Assembly: GCA_963974125.1 (NCBI GenBank)
Contig: CAXBCH010000010.1
Coordinates: 1 to 64,000 of the forward strand
Origin: Haliea sp963974125
GTDB lineage: Bacteria; Pseudomonadota; Gammaproteobacteria; Pseudomonadales; Halieaceae
Direction: 5' to 3'
Length of the DNA: 64,000 nucleotides
Below, in pieces: positions 60,173 through 64,000 of the stretch; within the stretch, counting starts at the first letter, position 1; every line of letters begins with the position of its first letter. Under the pieces are notes generated by a model that was not told where the DNA came from, made no database searches, and was given only the letters and a program-made list of their open reading frames with translations. The position numbers and the translations under genes were made by a program.

Positions 60173-62070
60173 TCCGGTTCGAGCGGGTTTGTTCCGGCTG
60201 CGGGCCGATACCAGATCGGTGAGGTATAGGCGCGCTCCTGGTGTACCAGCGCGGTACCCGGCGGTATGTCGGCATCCATCCTCACCTGGTCGTGCAGCGT
60301 CCAGCGCGGGGTCGGAATCTCCAGTACCCGGGCGTAGTACACGGCCGGCTGCGTGGGATCAAAGTCGGGATCCGTCCAGACCGTCGCCAATTCCGCATCG
60401 CCAATGCTGTTGATGTAGCTGGCGCTGGATCGATCGACGGTGTTGCCGACCGCTTCGAGTTTGCCCGCCTCGTTCCTGTTGCGCTCACCGGACCAGACCA
60501 CATCATATATTTTTTCCCGTGGCTCGCCCCAGCGATCCACCCAGCCCTTGACCACCTGGATCCGATCCAGGTTGGCGCCATCCGGCTCCTTGAGCGCAGA
60601 TAGCATGAATACAGGTGCCTTGCCGCCGGCGGCGGGTGGCAGTTCGCCGCCCATGGGGACGCCTTTCCGGTAGCCGCGCAGGGCAGGGTGGGGGCCGGCG
60701 AGATCGTCCGCCGAATACTCCCAGCCGCCGAAGAAACGTACCCGGATCCGCGGCCCCGTGGTGGCATAGACCTCGCGCCGGCGCATGGCGTCGAACAGGG
60801 CTTCCCGCGTGTTTTCCGTCGCCCAGACCGCGGCATAGCCCGATGCCAGCTGCATGGCACTGTTCATCTCCGCTTCCGGGATGCCCCAGAGTTTGCCGGC
60901 CCGGTCCCGTGAGGGTTCATGGGTCACCATCTTGCCCCAGTAATTGTCTTCTTCCACGGCGGCCAGCGCGGTGTGCGAGTCGCTGCTGCCGATCATCCCG
61001 AACTGGAAAGGATTGATGCCCAGCTGCTGCTCCAGTTTCAGCCCCAGTTGCAGGGCCGGGCGCGCGTACTGGTAGCGCTGCATGTTGTCCTGTTGGGCCT
61101 CGCTCATGTCGATGTTGAACTGGTCCCAGGTGCCGTAGTCGGCGAATTCGTCGGTGGGTGACAGCAGCGGATGGGCCTCGCTGTCGCCCTTGATCTGGGT
61201 CACTTCAATCAGCGGCTCCCAGCGGAGGCGTTCGCGGGCATAGTCGGCATTCATCGCTGCGCCGCTGGAGTCGGTCGGTGCAAACATCAAGCCGCCACTC
61301 AGGTTGCTGTTATGTGGGATGGCAAGGGCCTGGCCGCCGGTGCTGTCCTCGTAATCCGAGAGGTAGCGCCAGAGTGCCTCTGGATCATCACTGTCGAAGG
61401 CCGAGAAGGGGGTGACCTGGTCGGCCCGGTCGGCACCATCGCGGAGTACCACCACCCGGTGCAGGTTGTTGCCGTCGGGCATCGATGACCACTCGAAACC
61501 GACAAAGGCGGTAAATACACCGGGGGTGTTGGCCTCGTCGGCAATGCGGTTGTTTTCAGCCCAGGGGGAGGGTAGGGAGCCGGGCAGCGTCACCAGGGGT
61601 CTGCCGGAGGCGTAGGACGCGCCGATATCCAGCATCATGCGCCCGAAGCCTATCGCATCACCGGCCGCGAGCACCTCGCGCCAGTTGCGTGCGGTCTCGT
61701 TTTCGAGAATGGCGGGCTCGCCGGCACGGATCAGGGGCATGATGCCCAGATACTCCGCGTGGTCCGATACCACCAGGAAATCCAGCGGCCGGTTGATTTT
61801 CGCCCGCATGCCGTTGCTGGCGGTTACCGTTTCGCCGCGGGCGAATCGGTAGGCGTGCTCCGGCCCCAGGTCCCGGGCACCAAACAGGTTGGCATCCAGG
61901 GAGACGGAGGTGTGCAGGTGGGTGTCGCCCCAGAATACCTGGTTGGGATAGTCCTGATCCTGCCAGGGAGAATAGCTGGCCTTGTCGGCGGGTGTCTCTG
62001 CAGCCGTATTTGCGGCGGCGAGTGCGGCGGCCGCAATGAGTATACCCAAGCGGCGGGTGATCAATTGCAT
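60169..62070 (-). CDS. DUF3604 family exported protein
   Basis: A 633-residue protein with a signal peptide (MQLITRRLGILIAAAALAAA) and the PHP-like metal motif WGDTHLHTSVSLDANLFG near the N-terminus, then VSDHAEYLG and GSSDSHTALA. This is the DUF3604 pattern, a predicted metal-dependent hydrolase of unknown substrate. I start at MQLIT, where GAGGAG lies five bases upstream; a longer in-frame start lacks support. It is in one operon with the flanking SDR and kinase-like genes. Confidence 0.88.
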   Translation of the reverse strand: MQLITRRLGILIAAAALAAANTAAETPADKASYSPWQDQDYPNQVFWGDTHLHTSVSLDANLFGARDLGPEHAYRFARGETVTASNGMRAKINRPLDFLVVSDHAEYLGIMPLIRAGEPAILENETARNWREVLAAGDAIGFGRMMLDIGASYASGRPLVTLPGSLPSPWAENNRIADEANTPGVFTAFVGFEWSSMPDGNNLHRVVVLRDGADRADQVTPFSAFDSDDPEALWRYLSDYEDSTGGQALAIPHNSNLSGGLMFAPTDSSGAAMNADYARERLRWEPLIEVTQIKGDSEAHPLLSPTDEFADYGTWDQFNIDMSEAQQDNMQRYQYARPALQLGLKLEQQLGINPFQFGMIGSSDSHTALAAVEEDNYWGKMVTHEPSRDRAGKLWGIPEAEMNSAMQLASGYAAVWATENTREALFDAMRRREVYATTGPRIRVRFFGGWEYSADDLAGPHPALRGYRKGVPMGGELPPAAGGKAPVFMLSALKEPDGANLDRIQVVKGWVDRWGEPREKIYDVVWSGERNRNEAGKLEAVGNTVDRSSASYINSIGDAELATVWTDPDFDPTQPAVYYARVLEIPTPRWTLHDQVRMDADIPPGTALVHQERAYTSPIWYRPAAGTNPLEPE

Positions 62071-62103
62071 TGTGACTCCTCTTATTATTGGCAAGGCCAC
62101 GGC

Positions 62104-62949
62104 CTACTCGGCGGGGTAGTCGGCGGCAGTGGTGAGCGTTTCCAGCCTGTCCAGCGCGGCGCTGACCTCCGCCAGTTTAACCCGGTAGGTCGCCAGGGCT
62201 CCCGCACCCAGCACCAGCTGCACCGGTGGCTCTTCCATAGTGTACAGGTCGACAAAAATGCGCGCTGCCCGCACCGGGTCACCCGGCTGCTTGCCATCAA
62301 TGGCGGCAATCATGTCCAGACGCTCGTGTACATGCCGGTAGTCGTCGATGACTGTGCCCGAGCGCTGCATGGACCGGCCGGACCAATCGGTACGGAAGGC
62401 GCCGGGTTGTACCGAGGTCACCCGGATGCCCAAGGGGGCCACTTCCTTCTGCAGGGCCTCCATCAAGCCTTCGAGCGCGTACTTGGAGGCGCTGTAATAG
62501 CCTGTGCCGGGGTTGGCCATGATGCCGGCCTGGGAGGAATTGTTGATGATGTGACCACTGCCCTGCCGCCGCATGACCGGCAGCACCGCGCGGGTCAAGG
62601 CCAGGGCGCCGAAGAAGTTGACATCGAACAGGGCACGCACCGCATCTTCCTCGCCTTCTTCGATAGCTGCTACATAGCCGTAGCCGGCATTGTTGACCAG
62701 CGCATCAATGCGGCCAAACCGGACAAGCGTGGCGTCGACACAGGCTGCAATGTCGTCCGCAGACCCGACATCGAGCTGCAGCGCAATGGCCTGCTCGGGA
62801 AAGCGCTCGCAGATGTCCGCGACCGAGGCCGGATTGCGCGCAGTCACCGCGACCAGCGCGCCTTCCTCCAGAGCAGCAAGCGCTATTTCGCGGCCAAAAC
62901 CCGTGGAGCACCCTGAGATCAGCCAGACAGAGTTCTTTACAGCAGGCAT
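62104..62949 (-). CDS. short-chain dehydrogenase/reductase
   Basis: A 281-residue SDR with an N-terminal SGCSTGFG cofactor motif (the variant typical of the SCSTGFGR subgroup), NNAGYG, and catalytic YSASK. It starts one base after the DUF1214-like stop. The substrate is unknown. Confidence 0.9.
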   Translation of the reverse strand: MPAVKNSVWLISGCSTGFGREIALAALEEGALVAVTARNPASVADICERFPEQAIALQLDVGSADDIAACVDATLVRFGRIDALVNNAGYGYVAAIEEGEEDAVRALFDVNFFGALALTRAVLPVMRRQGSGHIINNSSQAGIMANPGTGYYSASKYALEGLMEALQKEVAPLGIRVTSVQPGAFRTDWSGRSMQRSGTVIDDYRHVHERLDMIAAIDGKQPGDPVRAARIFVDLYTMEEPPVQLVLGAGALATYRVKLAEVSAALDRLETLTTAADYPAE

Positions 62950-62950
62950 G

Positions 62951-64000
62951 TTATTCCTCCAGACGCCAGGCGTAACTCTGCGCCCTGTCGGTCAGCTGTC
63001 GGTAGCGTTCCGCAGGTGTCAGCCAATGATGGTCTCCGCTCAGTTCCTGTTGCAACTGGTCGTGGGCTACCAGACGCTGGCGCACGCCAAGGTCTGGGCC
63101 GGGTGTGCCGCCGGTAAACTCGGCCCAGCGCAGGGTGAGGATACCCTCGTCGAGATCGGACGGGTCCAGCCAGTTGTGCACACCCGGGTCCCGGAGGCTG
63201 AGAACAAAGGTGTAGGTCCCGTCCGGATTGGCGCGGGACTGGTGCCGGTTCAGGCAGCCAGTGCGATCGGTGATCTGGTTGGTGGTGCCCCAGATGTTGG
63301 TGATGGGTGCAATGAAGTAATCCGCACCACCAAGATTGACGTCCAGCACCATGGTGGTGTCTGCATCCGGCAGGCGAAAATAGCCCATGATATAGATCTG
63401 GTTGCGCAGGGCACCGTCGCTGTCGCGGTCGATGGTGAACTCGAAGGCATTGACCGGCCCGTCCATCGCCTGCCGGTTCCAGCGTGTGGTGGATTCCGCC
63501 CAGCGCTGCATGTAGGTCTTGATCCGGTCCAGGTTCTCCGCTTCGCTGAAAGGCTGGCGCGGCGGCACGGGGTCCAGCAATTCAATCGACAGCTCGTTGG
63601 CCCGATCCGAACCCCAATTGGCAATCACGTCGCGAATATAGAATTCGTGGCTGCCGGGGGGCGTTTGCACATGGTTGCGACGCCCATCCGCGGCGCTGGC
63701 ATCCACAGTGATCTCGAAGCGCCCCTCGGCGTCGACCACCAGATCCTTGCCATTGAGCAGGCCGAGGGTCTGCATTTCCGGCCCCCAGAGGGTGAAGTAG
63801 TTTTCCACCAGGCGTTGCTCGGCGACCCGGCCGCGAATCAGGTACCGGTATTCATGGTGCACCGGTATCACCCGGTAGATCGAGTCGGGATTGTCGATAC
63901 CCCAGCGGCTGCCGGGAATGTCCCGACCCCCGAGGCGATGGGGCAGCCGGCTGATGGTAATCACCTTCGGATACAGCGGGTCCTGGTTGAGCGCCCAGAC
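62951..64000 (-). CDS. DUF1214-like hypothetical protein, 5' end outside window
   Basis: The frame is open through the right edge of the window, so the start lies outside; about 349 C-terminal residues are visible. Segments such as WGIDNPDSIYRVIPV and the C-terminal HNWLDPSDLDEGILTLRW recall DUF1214/DUF1254-type proteins, which often occur beside steroid or terpenoid catabolic genes. A GTG at 63964 is only an internal valine codon. It is the first visible gene of the minus-strand operon continuing with the SDR, DUF3604 and kinase-like genes. Function unknown. Confidence 0.72.
   Translation of the reverse strand, partial: VWALNQDPLYPKVITISRLPHRLGGRDIPGSRWGIDNPDSIYRVIPVHHEYRYLIRGRVAEQRLVENYFTLWGPEMQTLGLLNGKDLVVDAEGRFEITVDASAADGRRNHVQTPPGSHEFYIRDVIANWGSDRANELSIELLDPVPPRQPFSEAENLDRIKTYMQRWAESTTRWNRQAMDGPVNAFEFTIDRDSDGALRNQIYIMGYFRLPDADTTMVLDVNLGGADYFIAPITNIWGTTNQITDRTGCLNRHQSRANPDGTYTFVLSLRDPGVHNWLDPSDLDEGILTLRWAEFTGGTPGPDLGVRQRLVAHDQLQQELSGDHHWLTPAERYRQLTDRAQSYAWRLEE

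Noticed and set aside
1..64000. tRNA, rRNA, CRISPR arrays, integrases, transposases or prophage genes
   Set aside because: None seen on reading both strands; the only repeats are the short REP-like copies and operator palindromes.

Overview
The window is GC-rich, densely coded DNA with no gene-free stretch longer than about 210 bases. Gene content and style (paa cluster with PaaX, TonB-dependent receptor, TTQ amine dehydrogenase, DUF3604/SDR cluster) suggest an aerobic gammaproteobacterium. A marine Cellvibrionales-type lineage such as Halieaceae or Spongiibacteraceae is my guess, held with low confidence. I see no rRNA, tRNA, insertion sequence, phage gene or CRISPR array.

Almost all of it reads as one catabolic island for arylethylamines and arylacetic acids. 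(A) 1-6179: an aldehyde dehydrogenase cut by the window edge, a periplasmic aromatic amine dehydrogenase (aauBEDA) with two c-type cytochromes, and an AraC regulator. This set would turn phenethylamine, tyramine or tryptamine into the arylacetic acids. (B) 6318-13574: secreted amidohydrolase, TonB-dependent receptor, amidase, HDAC-like deacetylase and an NTF2-like protein, probably for import and release of amide- or N-acyl-linked substrates. (C) 13593-18673: two flavin monooxygenase/DUF2783 pairs arranged as mirror images around homogentisate dioxygenase (hmgA), for hydroxyphenylacetates via homogentisate. (D) 18884-22129: a metallo-beta-lactamase-fold protein, a MarR regulator, a cytochrome P450 and a thioesterase.

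(E) 22139-41401 is the most interesting part. A tight minus-strand operon encodes a Rid protein, acyl-CoA ligase, a cysteine-less thiolase-like protein with a DUF35 partner (retro-aldolase type), an SDR and a two-subunit Rieske oxygenase. Divergent from it are an isatin-hydrolase-like cyclase-family enzyme and an IorAB-type 2-oxoacid:ferredoxin oxidoreductase. A third operon encodes a flavin monooxygenase/old-yellow-enzyme fusion of the 2-aminobenzoyl-CoA monooxygenase/reductase type, plus beta-oxidation enzymes. A MarR regulator and a second old-yellow-enzyme protein follow. Palindromes of the form TTTA-N4-TAAA, two of them with perfect 13-16 bp arms, sit in front of every one of these transcription units. 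I propose a CoA-dependent indole-3-acetate pathway: indoleacetyl-CoA, dioxindole-3-acetyl-CoA, isatin plus acetyl-CoA, isatinate, 2-aminobenzoyl-CoA, then beta-oxidation. The pathway is inference; the genes and palindromes are seen directly.

(F) 41538-54449: a complete phenylacetyl-CoA cluster (paaX, paaK, a fused hydratase/dehydrogenase, paaZ, G, I, J, A, B, C, D, E) with a shared candidate PaaX motif in its two regulatory regions. (G) 54454-64000: less clearly related genes, namely a lipoprotein quinoprotein, an N-acyl-D-amino-acid deacylase family protein with an SRPBCC protein, and a minus-strand operon of a DUF1214-like protein (cut by the window edge), SDR, DUF3604 protein and an APH-like kinase. 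The fumarylacetoacetase and maleylacetoacetate isomerase needed after HmgA, any MauG, and electron donors for the Rieske oxygenase and P450 are not in the window.
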